DNA of 64,000 nucleotides from Microlunatus soli (GCF_900105385.1 NZ_LT629772.1:5518001-5582000); one strand, 5' to 3'; shown: positions 8,716 through 17,095, numbered from the stretch's first letter. The notes: generated by a model from the letters alone, not told the origin. Numbers and translations: made by a program.

Positions 8716-9633
8716 GTGACCCAGGCGATCGGGACCGAACGCCCCAATCCGGCGTCGGCTGCGTTGGACGAGATGTCGCCGGCGCAGATCGTGGCGACCA
8801 TGAACGCCGCCGATTTTGCGGTCCCGGAGGCGATTCGTGCCGCTCAGGAATCGATCGCGGCCGCGATCGCCGCGGCCGAACCGTTGTTCGCCGACGGCGG
8901 CCGACTGATCTACGTCGGTGCCGGGACCTCCGGCCGGCTCGGCGTCCTGGACGCCGCCGAATGCCCGCCGACCTTTCACACCGATCCGTCCCGGGTGGTC
9001 GGGCTGATCGCCGGCGGCCCGACCGCGTTGGTGGATGCGGTGGAGGGCGCCGAGGACGACACCGAGCAAGGGGCCGCCGATCTGGCGGCACTGGACGTCG
9101 GTGGGCACGACGTCGTGGTCGGGATCGCGGCCAGCGGACGGACCCCGTACGTGATCGGTGCGCTGATCGAGGCCAAGGGCCGCGGTGCACTGACCGTCGC
9201 CGTGTCCTGCAACGTCGGCGCCGAGTTGTCCCGGCATGCGGCGCATCCGATCGAGCTGGACACCGGTCCCGAGGTGCTCACCGGGTCGACCCGACTCAAG
9301 GCCGGCACCGCTCAGAAGCAGGTGCTGAACATGATCTCGACCGCGTTGATGGTCCGCTCCGGCCGCACCTACGGCAACCTGATGGTCGATGTGCACGCCA
9401 CCAACGCCAAGCTGCGGGTCCGGGCGACCCGGCTGGTCGCGACCATCGCCGAGGTCGACGAGCCGACCGCGCTCGGCGTGCTGGAAGGCTGCGATTTCGA
9501 GGTCAAAACGGCCGTGGTGATGCTGCGCCGCGGCGACGACGTGGCGGCGGCTCGAGATCGGCTGTCGGCCGCATCCGGACGGCTGGCCGTGGCGATCGAC
9601 CTGCCGAGCTCGCGACACCCCGCACTGAGCTGA
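8716..9633 (+). CDS. murQ: N-acetylmuramic acid 6-phosphate etherase
   Basis: 305 residues, the normal MurQ length. It cleaves the lactyl ether of MurNAc-6-P to give GlcNAc-6-P and D-lactate during cell-wall recycling in the cytosol. The SIS domain carries the MurQ signature LIYVGAGTSGRLGVLDAAECPPTF near residue 75, followed by VGLIAGGPTAL, VVVGIAASGRTPYVIGAL and the C-terminal GRTYGNLMVDVHATNAKLRVRA. Two GTG codons (8711, 8716) are close to the purine-rich GGAGGG at 8702-8707; 8716 gives the conventional N-terminus. Preceded by the RpiR-type regulator; no MurP/PTS or anhydro-MurNAc kinase gene is visible nearby. Confidence 0.96.
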   Translation: MTQAIGTERPNPASAALDEMSPAQIVATMNAADFAVPEAIRAAQESIAAAIAAAEPLFADGGRLIYVGAGTSGRLGVLDAAECPPTFHTDPSRVVGLIAGGPTALVDAVEGAEDDTEQGAADLAALDVGGHDVVVGIAASGRTPYVIGALIEAKGRGALTVAVSCNVGAELSRHAAHPIELDTGPEVLTGSTRLKAGTAQKQVLNMISTALMVRSGRTYGNLMVDVHATNAKLRVRATRLVATIAEVDEPTALGVLEGCDFEVKTAVVMLRRGDDVAAARDRLSAASGRLAVAIDLPSSRHPALS

Positions 9634-9665
9634 GCGCTGCCCGGCACAGATCGAGCGGCAAAGGA

Positions 9666-10499
9666 TCAGACGGCGGCGGTACGCGCCTTGCGCCGGGCCC
9701 GCCAGATCGCCTGGCCGATGATCAGCGCGAGCAGCGCCAGCGAGATGTAGCCGGAGTAGCGAGCGATCACCTCCACCACGTCGACGGCGCGCTGGCCGAG
9801 CCGGTGGCCGAGGTAGACATACAGCGAGCACATCACCGCCGACCCGAGCAGATCGACCGCCAGGAAGGTCCGCAGCCGCATCCCGGCCATCCCGACGGTG
9901 GCATAGATCACCGCGGCGGGGAGCGGCACGATGTAGACGATCAGGATCGCCGGGATGCCGAACCGGCGGGCCAGTCGCTCGGCCCGGTCGGCGTTCTTGG
10001 CAGCCCACTTGGAGCGGCCGGCGACGACGTCGATCAGCCCGCGTCCCCAGAGCTTGCCGGCCCACCAGAACAGCGGATCCCACTTCATGCTGCTGATGAT
10101 GCCGAGCACCAGCGCCACCGGCCACCAGTCGGCCCGGCCGACCGCAGCCAGCGCACCGCTGGTCACCAGGCCCGAACGGGAGCCGGTGATCGCGACCAGC
10201 AGCAACACGTTGTGTGCGATCAGGATCGGTCGCAGCGGGATCATGATCAGTCCGATGATGCCGCTCAGCGAGAAACCCGCCCAACACAGGATGTCGGAGC
10301 GTCCCGGTTTGCCCTTCCACGGCATCCGCGAGTCGTCCCACCATTCCTTCGGCGCCGGCTCTGCGGTGTCGTTCGGCCGATCGCCGGCTCCGCCTTCGTC
10401 GGCGACACCGTCTTGCAGGGGCCCGTCCTGCTGGGGCGTGTCCTGCTGTTCGGCGTCGGCCGATGCCGTCGTCTCGGCCGGGTGTTCGGGTGCTGACAC
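9666..10499 (-). CDS. DedA/VTT-domain membrane protein
   Basis: 277 residues from a GTG at 10499. About 60 acidic, low-complexity N-terminal residues (VSAPEHPAETTASADAEQQ and onward) precede the DedA/VTT membrane domain. The domain has hydrophobic segments near 75-100, 105-135, 190-215 and 240-265 and the family core GIPAILIVYIVPLPAAVIYATVGMAGM, with LDLLG-like VDLLGSAVMCSLYVYLGHRLG. DedA proteins act in membrane homeostasis and lipid or proton-coupled transport. The typical 'F.R.iP..R' core is modified here to RFGIPAILIVYIVPLPAAVIY. Divergent from the thiamine riboswitch; convergent with murQ. Confidence 0.85.
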   Translation of the reverse strand: MSAPEHPAETTASADAEQQDTPQQDGPLQDGVADEGGAGDRPNDTAEPAPKEWWDDSRMPWKGKPGRSDILCWAGFSLSGIIGLIMIPLRPILIAHNVLLLVAITGSRSGLVTSGALAAVGRADWWPVALVLGIISSMKWDPLFWWAGKLWGRGLIDVVAGRSKWAAKNADRAERLARRFGIPAILIVYIVPLPAAVIYATVGMAGMRLRTFLAVDLLGSAVMCSLYVYLGHRLGQRAVDVVEVIARYSGYISLALLALIIGQAIWRARRKARTAAV

Positions 10500-10544
10500 G
10501 CCCGCAACCGTACCTGCTGTCGGGGGAGGGAAGGATCCACCGTG

Positions 10545-10562
10545 GGACGGATATATCCGTCC
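10545..10562. promoter_or_regulatory. 18-bp perfect palindrome upstream of the TPP riboswitch
   Basis: GGACGGATATATCCGTCC is a perfect 18-base palindrome with an ATATAT centre, between the dedA-like gene and the thiamine riboswitch. Its central ATATAT could double as a -10 region for either direction. Candidate operator; the binding protein is unknown. Confidence 0.5.
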
Positions 10563-10605
10563 GATCGGGGGCAGTGGTAGTTTCGGAGGTCTGTACAAGT
10601 TCACC

Positions 10606-10686
10606 GACAGGGGAGCGCGACAGCGCTGAGAGTGCGGGCAACCGCAGACCCTCGGACCTGATCTGGGTAATGCCAGCGAAGGGAGT
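10606..10686 (+). promoter_or_regulatory. TPP riboswitch (THI element)
   Basis: The sequence holds the classic thiamine-pyrophosphate aptamer: CAGGGGAGCGC, GCGCTGAGAGTGCGG, CCGCAGACCCTCGGACCTGA and TCTGGGTAATGCCAGCGAAGGGAG, in the right order and spacing. It ends five bases before the ykoE start codon, so the GGGAG of the closing helix is also the ribosome-binding site; translational control by sequestration is therefore likely. TPP binding should turn off ykoEDC. Confidence 0.97.
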
Positions 10687-10691
10687 CCTAG

Positions 10692-11279
10692 ATGACTACC
10701 GCGACCACCCGTCCGACCACCGACCGTCCGTTCGGTCGGTGGCGGACCAGTGACATCCTGATCACCGCCGCCATCGGCGTCGTGTTCGGGGTGATCTTCA
10801 TCGCCTGGACGGCGTTGTATTCCGCGACCGGACCGCTGTTCACCGCGTTCCCACCGGCTCAGGCCCTGCTGTACGGGGTCTGGCTGGTGCCCGGCGTCCT
10901 GGCGCCGTTCATCACCCGCAAGGCCGGCGCCGGTGTGCTGGCTGAGCTGATCGCCGCCGTGGTCGAACTGATCGCCGGCCTGGGCGGCGGCACCCTGGTG
11001 CTCTACGGTCTGGCCCAAGGCGTCGCCGCCGAACTCGGTTACCTGATCTTCCGCTACCGGATGTGGCGCAAGATCAATCCCTTCATCGCCGGCGCCACGG
11101 CCGCCCTGGCGCCGGCCGTCCTGGACACCGCGCTGTACTACCCGACCTGGGCAGCGGGCTGGAAGATCAGCTACGGAATCGCTGCGATCATCTCCACCTC
11201 GATCATCGGTGGTCTACTCACCCTGGTGCTGTATGCGACGCTGCGGTCGTCGGGTGCGCTGCCGGCCCGCCGTTCCTGA
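10692..11279 (+). CDS. ykoE: ECF transporter S component YkoE (thiamine/HMP)
   Basis: 195 residues with about five to six membrane segments (ITAAIGVVFGVIFIAWTALY, ALLYGVWLVPGVLAPFIT, AELIAAVVELIAGLGGGTLVLYGL, then two C-terminal segments). This is the substrate-capturing membrane subunit of the YkoEDC energy-coupling-factor transporter, thought to take up hydroxymethylpyrimidine or a thiamine breakdown product. The pattern FPPAQALLYGVWLVPGVLAPFI and the Glu in GGGTLVLYGLAQGVAAELGY are typical. It directly follows a TPP riboswitch and precedes ykoD and ykoC in an operon, which agrees with the assignment. Confidence 0.93.
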   Translation: MTTATTRPTTDRPFGRWRTSDILITAAIGVVFGVIFIAWTALYSATGPLFTAFPPAQALLYGVWLVPGVLAPFITRKAGAGVLAELIAAVVELIAGLGGGTLVLYGLAQGVAAELGYLIFRYRMWRKINPFIAGATAALAPAVLDTALYYPTWAAGWKISYGIAAIISTSIIGGLLTLVLYATLRSSGALPARRS

Positions 11280-11293
11280 AGGCGGCGTCACAC

Positions 11294-12808
11294 ATGGCTG
11301 CTGGTCCTCCTCCGAGCCGGGTCCGCCTGCAGGGTTTCGGCTTCCGCCATCTGATCCGTCCCGACTGGGCGGTCCGCGGCATCGATCTGCGGATCGAGCC
11401 AGGGGAGCGAGTGTTGCTGCTCGGGCCGTCGGGTGCGGGCAAGTCGACGCTGCTGCACGCGATCGCCGGCCTGCTCGACTCCGAGACCGGTGACGTCGAA
11501 GGCAGCATCACCGTCGACGGCGCCGCACCGACGCCCGCCTCGGGCGGCCACGGTCTGTCCCGCACCGGCATCGTCTTCCAGGACCCCGACAGCCAGCTGG
11601 TGATGAATCGCTGCGGGGACGAGGTCGCGTTCGGGCTGGAGAACGCCGGCGTCCCCCGCGAGCAGATCTGGCCGCGGGTCCGTCGAGCCCTGGCGGCGGT
11701 GGGATTCCGCTATCCGCTGGATCGGCCGACCCGGGCGCTCTCCGGCGGCGAACGGCAACGACTGGTGCTGGCCGGCGTGCTCGCGCTCGACCCCGGGTTG
11801 TTGCTGCTCGACGAGCCGACCGCCAATCTGGACCCGGACGGTGCGGAGCAGGTGATCGACGCGATCGCCGCCGTCACCGCCGACCGGTCGGCGACCATGA
11901 TCATGATCGAGCATCGGATCACCCCGGTCCTTGCGCTGGTCGATCGGGTGGTCGTGATCGATCCCGCACACGGTGTGATCGCCGACGGGGATCCCCAGCG
12001 CGTGTTGGCCGAGCAGCATGATCGACTCGCCGCCAACGGCGTCTGGGTCGATGATCGACTTCCCTGGTCGGCCGACCGTGCCGCGGCGAGGTCCGGGGTC
12101 GAACTGCTTCGCGTCGAGGCGCCGCAGCGACGCTACGCCGCCGACGGTCCGCTGTTGCCCGGCCCGGTCGAGCTCAGCATCACGGCCGGTTCGGTGACCG
12201 GCATCATCGGCCCGAACGGGGTCGGCAAGTCGACGCTGGCCGGCATGCTGTCGGGTCTGGCGGCACCACAACTCGGCGTGGTCGCACCGAGTGCCGAGCT
12301 GGTGTCCGGGATGCGCCCGCGGACGGCCGCCCGGCCGATCCGTCGCTGGCCGTCGGAGCAACTCGCCGCTCGGATCGGCACGGTCTTCCAGAACCCCGAG
12401 CACCAGTTCCTCACCGGCCGGGTGGCCGACGAGGTTGCCCTCGGGCCGCGACACAGCCGACGGGCCTACGCCGAGCGGGCCGACGAGCTACTGGAACGGC
12501 TCGGCCTGGCGGGCCTGGCCGATGCCAACCCGTTCACCCTCTCCGGCGGCGAGAAGCGCCGGCTCTCGGTGGCCACGGCGCTGGCCGGCAGGCCGCGGGT
12601 GGTGATCTTGGACGAGCCGACCTTCGGGCAGGATCGTCGGACCTGGATCGAACTGGCTCGGTTGTTCTCCGAGCTCGCCGACGACGGCATCGCCCTGGTG
12701 TGTGTGTCGCACGACCGACTGCTCATCCGGGCGTTGCCCGATCAGATCATCGCCCTGACCCGTCCCGAGGACGATCGAGCCGCGGCGGTCCCGGAGGTGG
12801 CCCGATGA
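11294..12808 (+). CDS. ykoD: ECF transporter ATPase, two ABC domains (YkoD)
   Basis: 504 residues from the ATG at 11294 (MAAGPPPSRVRLQGFGF). It carries two complete ATP-binding cassettes: the first with Walker A GPSGAGKST, signature LSGGERQRL and Walker B LLLLDEPTANLDPDG; the second with GPNGVGKST, LSGGEKRRL and VVILDEPTFGQD. The fused tandem cassette is the YkoD arrangement and powers uptake through YkoE and YkoC at the inner face of the membrane. It starts 14 bases after ykoE, and its stop overlaps the ykoC ATG (ATGA). Regulated with ykoE by the TPP riboswitch. Confidence 0.95.
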   Translation: MAAGPPPSRVRLQGFGFRHLIRPDWAVRGIDLRIEPGERVLLLGPSGAGKSTLLHAIAGLLDSETGDVEGSITVDGAAPTPASGGHGLSRTGIVFQDPDSQLVMNRCGDEVAFGLENAGVPREQIWPRVRRALAAVGFRYPLDRPTRALSGGERQRLVLAGVLALDPGLLLLDEPTANLDPDGAEQVIDAIAAVTADRSATMIMIEHRITPVLALVDRVVVIDPAHGVIADGDPQRVLAEQHDRLAANGVWVDDRLPWSADRAAARSGVELLRVEAPQRRYAADGPLLPGPVELSITAGSVTGIIGPNGVGKSTLAGMLSGLAAPQLGVVAPSAELVSGMRPRTAARPIRRWPSEQLAARIGTVFQNPEHQFLTGRVADEVALGPRHSRRAYAERADELLERLGLAGLADANPFTLSGGEKRRLSVATALAGRPRVVILDEPTFGQDRRTWIELARLFSELADDGIALVCVSHDRLLIRALPDQIIALTRPEDDRAAAVPEVAR

Positions 12809-13581
12809 CGTTCGGAGCCGTCGCCGCCGGGCGGCGCACGGTGCTGCAGACGCTCAATCCGCTGGTCAGCGTGTTGGTGATCGCGATCGTCGCCGTAGCG
12901 ATGATCGTCACCCTGTCGCCGTGGGCGTCGGTGATCATGATCATCGCCGAACTGCCCCTGCTGCTGTTGGCCCGGCTGTCGCCCCGGGAGTGGGCGATGC
13001 GGGCCTGGCCGTTGGCCGGCGCATTGGCCGGGATCATCGTCGCCAACCTGCTGTTCACCGACCTCAGATCCGGTGTGACGCTGATCCAAACCGGGCCGAT
13101 CTGGATCACCTCCGATGGACTGGCCGCGGCAGCAGCGGTCGCGCTGCGGCTGCTGGCGCTGGCGATTCCGGGGGTGGTGCTGTTCGCCCGGATCGACCCG
13201 ACCGATCTCGCCGACGCCCTGGTGACCCAATGGCGGGCAAAGCCGCGGATTGCGGTCGGCTCGCTGGCCGCGCTGCGGATGGCGCCGTTGGTGCTCGGCG
13301 ATCTTCGGCAGTCCCGCGCCGCCCGCCGGACCCGTGGTCTGATCGGCCGCAATCCGTTGCAGGCGGTCGGTCTGTTCGTCGGCTCGCTGTCCGCGGTTCT
13401 GGTCGCCGCCGTCCGCCGGGCGACCAGGCTGTCGGCCGCGATGGACTCCCGCGGATTCGACTCCGGGGTCCGGCGGACGGTTGCCCGGGAGTCGCGCTGG
13501 CGACGTCGCGACACCCTGGTCACCGTCGGCTACCTGCTGGTTGCTGTGCTGTCGGTCGCGGTCGGCATCGCGGCCCGCTGA
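12805..13581 (+). CDS. ykoC: ECF transporter T component (YkoC)
   Basis: 258 residues. The energy-coupling transmembrane subunit that links the YkoD cassettes to YkoE. It begins with TLNPLVSVLVIAIVAVAMIV and a second segment (VIMIIAELPLLLLARLSP), then ARIDPTDLADAL. The coupling-helix motifs are recognisable: SRAARRTRGL, and ATRLSAAMDSRGFDSG, which corresponds to the second 'ARG'-type motif of EcfT proteins. ATGA overlap with ykoD. Its last 52 bases overlap the convergent membrane-protein gene, so the two transcripts are antisense over that stretch. Confidence 0.92.
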   Translation: MTFGAVAAGRRTVLQTLNPLVSVLVIAIVAVAMIVTLSPWASVIMIIAELPLLLLARLSPREWAMRAWPLAGALAGIIVANLLFTDLRSGVTLIQTGPIWITSDGLAAAAAVALRLLALAIPGVVLFARIDPTDLADALVTQWRAKPRIAVGSLAALRMAPLVLGDLRQSRAARRTRGLIGRNPLQAVGLFVGSLSAVLVAAVRRATRLSAAMDSRGFDSGVRRTVARESRWRRRDTLVTVGYLLVAVLSVAVGIAAR

Positions 13582-14684
13582 GGTCGACCTGCGATCATGA
13601 TCAACAGCAGTCCTGCTGACGCCCAGCAGCCCAGCACCAGCCAACCGGTCCCGATCGCGGCATCGGGAAAGTAGGCGAGGTCGCGCAGCAGGTTCGCCGC
13701 TGCACCCTGTGGCATCGCCTGTCCGACGGCACCCCAGGGCTCGGGGAGGAACTCCCGGGGGACGCTCGCACCGGAGATCGGGTTGCCGCCGAGGATGAAG
13801 AGTGCCGCGGCGACACCGATACCGGCACGCCCGAGCAGTCGACGCAGTCCGATCACCACCGACGCCATCGCCAGCAGGGCGAGGGCGATGACCGATGCGA
13901 AGACCGGGTAGTCGCCGGGCAGCGCGCCGTACCAGTAATGCAGGATCGCGGCCAGCCCGAAGCCGCCGGCGACAGCGAACCCGCCGAGCCCGACCAGTTG
14001 CTGGCCGCGACCGGTCAGCGCGATCGACAGCAGCGCTCCGCCCAGGACGCCACCGATCACCAGCGGCAGTGCGGCGATCATCAACCGGGTGCCGCTCGAG
14101 TCGTCGGCAGCGTACGGGACGAGATCGGTGATCGTGAGTTTCGGTGGTGGTTGATGTGCGGCAGTCGCCTGCTGGGTCAGTCGCGCCCGAAGGTCGTCAC
14201 TGAGCCGATTCATCAATTGGGTGGGGCCGGTGCCGGCGGCCGAGGCGATCAGCACCTCGGGTGCGCGCGGTTCGAGGATCAACGCCCCGACGACCTCGCG
14301 CTGCCTGATCTGGCTGATCGCAGCGTCACGGTCCACGACGACCTGGAGGTCGAGACCGCCGTCGGCCTGCCGGGAGAGCGCTCCACCGACCTGTTGGACG
14401 AGCTGCGGCTGTCCGGTGATCGCCAGTCGTACGTCGCGCGGCTCGGCGGTCAGGGTCGGCCAGCTGAAGGCGATCAGAATGCCTGCGACGGCTGCCGCGG
14501 CAGCCAGTGCTACGGCCAGTGACTTCGCGTACGGCGGCCGGCGATGGCCGGCCGCAACATCGGTCGGCTCGGGGTCCCGGTCGTCGGGATCGACGACGTT
14601 CTCTGCGGTGGGCGTGGCTGCGGGTGTTGCGGGATCAGCGTCGGTTCGGTTTCTGAGCGCTGGTCTGTGGGTTGTGCCGGACAT
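13530..14684 (-). CDS. Membrane protein of the YhgE/ABC-2 permease type (putative exporter)
   Basis: 384 residues. A proline- and aspartate-rich cytoplasmic N-terminus (about 1-50) is followed by one membrane helix (SLAVALAAAAAVAGILIAFSW), an extracytoplasmic region of about 130 residues, then five membrane helices from about 205 onward (MIAALPLVIGGVLGGALLSIAL; VFASVIALALLAMASVVIGL; GIGVAAALFILGGNPISGAS; TGWLVLGCWASAGLLLIMIAG). This TM1 / large loop / 5 TM layout, with GNPISGASVPREFLPEPWG, resembles YhgE/Pip and ABC-2-type membrane proteins. Divergent from a TetR gene, with an operator at -15 to its start, so it is probably a TetR-controlled efflux or envelope function. Substrate unknown. Confidence 0.75.
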   Translation of the reverse strand: MSGTTHRPALRNRTDADPATPAATPTAENVVDPDDRDPEPTDVAAGHRRPPYAKSLAVALAAAAAVAGILIAFSWPTLTAEPRDVRLAITGQPQLVQQVGGALSRQADGGLDLQVVVDRDAAISQIRQREVVGALILEPRAPEVLIASAAGTGPTQLMNRLSDDLRARLTQQATAAHQPPPKLTITDLVPYAADDSSGTRLMIAALPLVIGGVLGGALLSIALTGRGQQLVGLGGFAVAGGFGLAAILHYWYGALPGDYPVFASVIALALLAMASVVIGLRRLLGRAGIGVAAALFILGGNPISGASVPREFLPEPWGAVGQAMPQGAAANLLRDLAYFPDAAIGTGWLVLGCWASAGLLLIMIAGRPQRAAMPTATDSTATSR

Positions 14685-14698
14685 CGGATGCTCCTAAA

Positions 14699-14712
14699 AA
14701 CGAATGTTCGTT
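14699..14712. promoter_or_regulatory. TetR operator copy 1 (proximal to the membrane-protein gene)
   Basis: AACGAATGTTCGTT has perfect 6-base arms (AACGAA/TTCGTT). It lies 15 bases upstream of the membrane-protein ATG. A second copy lies at 14752-14765, 53 bases away centre to centre (about five helical turns), in inverted orientation: the flanks AAAACGAATG...GTTCTTG and CAAGAACGATCATTCGTTTT mirror each other. Confidence 0.7.
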
Positions 14713-14751
14713 CTTGATTCCATTGAGCACCTGTCGCGACTGCTTGTCAAG

Positions 14752-14765
14752 AACGATCATTCGTT
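14752..14765. promoter_or_regulatory. TetR operator copy 2 (proximal to the tetR gene)
   Basis: AACGATCATTCGTT has 5-base perfect arms (AACGA/TCGTT) and lies 14 bases upstream of the TetR GTG start. With copy 1 it brackets the 95-base divergent promoter region, so the TetR protein probably represses both its own gene and the membrane-protein gene. Confidence 0.7.
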
Positions 14766-14779
14766 TTTATGCTGGGTGC

Positions 14780-15409
14780 GTGCCCAAAGTCACAGCGCAG
14801 TACCGAAGCGACCGTCGTGCCGAGATCACCGCAGCGGCTTCCCGCTGCTTCGTGACCAAGGGCGTCCACCAGACGTCGATGGCCGACATCATCAACGAGT
14901 CCGGACTGTCGGCGGGAGCGATCTACAACCATTTCAGGAGCAAGGACGAGATCCTGGTCTCGGTCGCCGCGTCGCTGGTGCAGAGCCAGCTCCTGCGCAC
15001 CATGGAGACGTTCGAGCGCAACGGCGAGACGCCCGCTCCATCACGGATCGTCGAGATCGCGCTGACCACGATCGGCGAGTCCTCCATCGAGGACGGCACC
15101 CTGCTGAGCACGTTGATCATCCAGTTCTGGGCCGAGGCAGCGGTCAATCCGGTGGTGCTCGGACTGATGCAGGATCAGATGAGGGCGATCAAGAAGGGCT
15201 TCTTCGACCCGTTGCAGCGGTGGGCACGGACCAGCGCGGGGATGAGCGGTCGACGGGCCACCCGGTGGGCCGAGGAGACGATCCAGCTGCTGATCTCGAT
15301 CATGAGCGGCTATGTGATCCAGCGGAATGTGTTCCCCGACTTCGATGAGCGCAGCTACGTCCGGACTGCGGTCGCGACCATCCGGGCTGTCGAGTCGTCG
15401 GTGCAATGA
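14780..15409 (+). CDS. TetR/AcrR family transcriptional regulator
   Basis: 209 residues from the GTG at 14780 (VPKVTAQYRSDRRAEI), chosen because it gives the usual TetR N-terminus and leaves the operators outside the gene. The helix-turn-helix is clear: ITAAASRCFVTKGVHQTSMADIINESGLSAGAIYNHFRSKDEIL. The C-terminal ligand domain (about 75-205) includes LLSTLIIQFWAEAAVNPVVL. Divergent from the membrane-protein gene with two matched operators in between, the standard layout of a ligand-released efflux repressor. Ligand unknown. Confidence 0.93.
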   Translation: MPKVTAQYRSDRRAEITAAASRCFVTKGVHQTSMADIINESGLSAGAIYNHFRSKDEILVSVAASLVQSQLLRTMETFERNGETPAPSRIVEIALTTIGESSIEDGTLLSTLIIQFWAEAAVNPVVLGLMQDQMRAIKKGFFDPLQRWARTSAGMSGRRATRWAEETIQLLISIMSGYVIQRNVFPDFDERSYVRTAVATIRAVESSVQ

Positions 15410-15500
15410 CCTGATCCTGTTACCGGGTGATCATCGGGAGTTCGCGATCCCGGGATAGGCATGACGGCTGTCGGATTCTGCCGTTCGCCTGGAGGTCGTC

Positions 15501-17021
15501 ATGTCGCTGCCCGATGCTGGTCGTCAGCTCCCCGTTTCTCGCCGCACGCTGCTCGGCGGAGCCTTGGGAGCCGGGGGTCTGATTGTCGGGAGTGGTCTGA
15601 TCGACTCCGGCCTGCCGTCCGCCTCCGCGACTCCCCGGCTGGGCCGCGGTGGGCGGCCGAGCCTGACCCACGGACTGCAGAGTGGCGATGTGACGGCCGA
15701 CTCGGCGACGATCTGGACCAGGGCCGATCGGGAGGCTCGGATGTTCGTCGAGGTCAGTCTCGATCCCGAGTTCCGCCGTTCGCACACCATCCCGGGTGCG
15801 CGACTGCGGGCCGAGACCGACTTCACCGGCAAGACCGTGCTGCACGGGCTGCCGTCGGGCACCGAAGTCTACTATCGGGTGACGCCGTACGGTCGTGGTG
15901 ATCATGATCTTGCCGGTCAACAGCTCACCGGACGGTTTCGCACCGTCAGCAGGCGCAAGGGCGACGTCTCCTTCGTCTGGTCCGGTGATCTTGCCGGTCA
16001 GGGCTGGGGGATCGACGTCGACCGCGGCGGATTCCGGATCTTCGAACAGATGCGGAAGTTGTCACCCGACTTCTACATCTGCAACGGCGACAACATCTAC
16101 TCCGACGGTCCGATCGAGGCCACCCAGGAGATGCCCGACGGGCAGATCTGGCACAACCTGGTGACCGAGGAGAAGTCGAAGGTCGCCGAGACACTGGACG
16201 AATACCGCGGCAACTACAAGTACAACCTGACCGACGAGAACATCAAGAGGTTCTACGCCGAGGTCGCGCAGATCCAGCAGTGGGATGATCATGAGACCCA
16301 CAACAACTGGTACCCGGGCGAGATCCTCGACGACGACGCCTACACCGAGAAGCGGGTCGACGTGCTGAAGTATCGCGCCCAGCAGGCCTACCACGAGTAC
16401 GTCCCGATCAACCCGCGCTACTCCGACGACGGGCGGGTCTACCGGACCTTGCATCAGGGGCCGCTGTTGGACGTGTTCGTGCTGGACATGCGCTGGTACA
16501 AGGATCCGAACTCTCCGAACCGTCAGGAGTTCAACGACGGCGGCATCCTGGGTTTGCGACAGCAGCGTTGGCTGGAACGTGAACTGCTGCACTCCCGAGC
16601 GACCTGGAAGGTGATCTCCAACGACCTGCCGCTGGGGGAGATCGTTGCGGACGGTGACACCGACTACGAGTCGGTGTCCAACGGTGACGACGGTCAGCCG
16701 ATGGGGCGCGAGCTACAGATCGCGGAGATCCTGCGTTTCATCAAGCGGCACAAGATCAGCAACGTCGTCTGGGTGACCACCGACGTGCACTACACGGCTG
16801 CGCACTACTTCGATCCGGACAAGGCGGCGTTCAGCGACTTCGATCCGTTCTGGCAGTTCACCAGCGGACCGCTGAACGCCGGCTCCTTCCCGGCCAGCCC
16901 GGTGGACAAGACGTTCGTGCCCAGCAGGTGTTCGTCAAGTCGCCCGACTACGCCAACGCCTCGCCGGCGACCGAGTTCCAGTTCTTCGGCCAGGTCACCA
17001 TCGCTGCCGACAGTGAGGTGA
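15501..17021 (+). CDS. phoD: PhoD-like alkaline phosphatase, Tat-exported, altered C-terminus
   Basis: 506 residues. A twin-arginine signal (VSRRTLLGGALGAGGLIVG) directs folded export. The N-terminal PhoD domain (about 45-140: LTHGLQSGDVTADSATIWTRAD) is followed by the metallophosphatase domain with FVWSGDLAGQGWG, YICNGDNIYSDGP, WDDHETHNNW, DMRWYKDPN, ISNDLPLGE and VVWVTTDVHYTAAHYF, covering the metal and phosphate ligands. It hydrolyses phosphomono/diesters outside the cell for phosphate supply. The last ~35 residues (after DKTFVP) turn into serine/arginine-rich out-of-frame sequence: a base appears to be missing near 16920-16922, and the expected C-terminus is readable in the next frame to 17095. 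The catalytic core is intact, so the product may still work, or the indel may be an assembly error. Confidence 0.9.
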   Translation: MSLPDAGRQLPVSRRTLLGGALGAGGLIVGSGLIDSGLPSASATPRLGRGGRPSLTHGLQSGDVTADSATIWTRADREARMFVEVSLDPEFRRSHTIPGARLRAETDFTGKTVLHGLPSGTEVYYRVTPYGRGDHDLAGQQLTGRFRTVSRRKGDVSFVWSGDLAGQGWGIDVDRGGFRIFEQMRKLSPDFYICNGDNIYSDGPIEATQEMPDGQIWHNLVTEEKSKVAETLDEYRGNYKYNLTDENIKRFYAEVAQIQQWDDHETHNNWYPGEILDDDAYTEKRVDVLKYRAQQAYHEYVPINPRYSDDGRVYRTLHQGPLLDVFVLDMRWYKDPNSPNRQEFNDGGILGLRQQRWLERELLHSRATWKVISNDLPLGEIVADGDTDYESVSNGDDGQPMGRELQIAEILRFIKRHKISNVVWVTTDVHYTAAHYFDPDKAAFSDFDPFWQFTSGPLNAGSFPASPVDKTFVPSRCSSSRPTTPTPRRRPSSSSSARSPSLPTVR

Positions 17022-17095
17022 TGACGGTCAACCTGCGGGACAACTCCGGCGCGATCCTGTGGAGCAAGGACCTGGAGCCGCAGGGCCGGAGCTGA
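16922..17095 (+). pseudogene. Out-of-frame 3' remainder of phoD
   Basis: In the frame starting at 16922 the sequence reads QQVFVKSPDYANASPATEFQ, then FFGQVTIAADSEVMTVNLRD and on to a TGA at 17093-17095. This is the PhoD family's usual C-terminal strand region, one base out of phase with the upstream frame. Restoring one C in GTGCCCAGCAG would give a continuous protein of about 531 residues. Confidence 0.85.

Noticed and set aside
15410-15500. Possible PHO box before phoD
   Set aside because: Only one GTTCGCC-like half was found (near 15481); the direct repeat needed for PhoP binding is absent.
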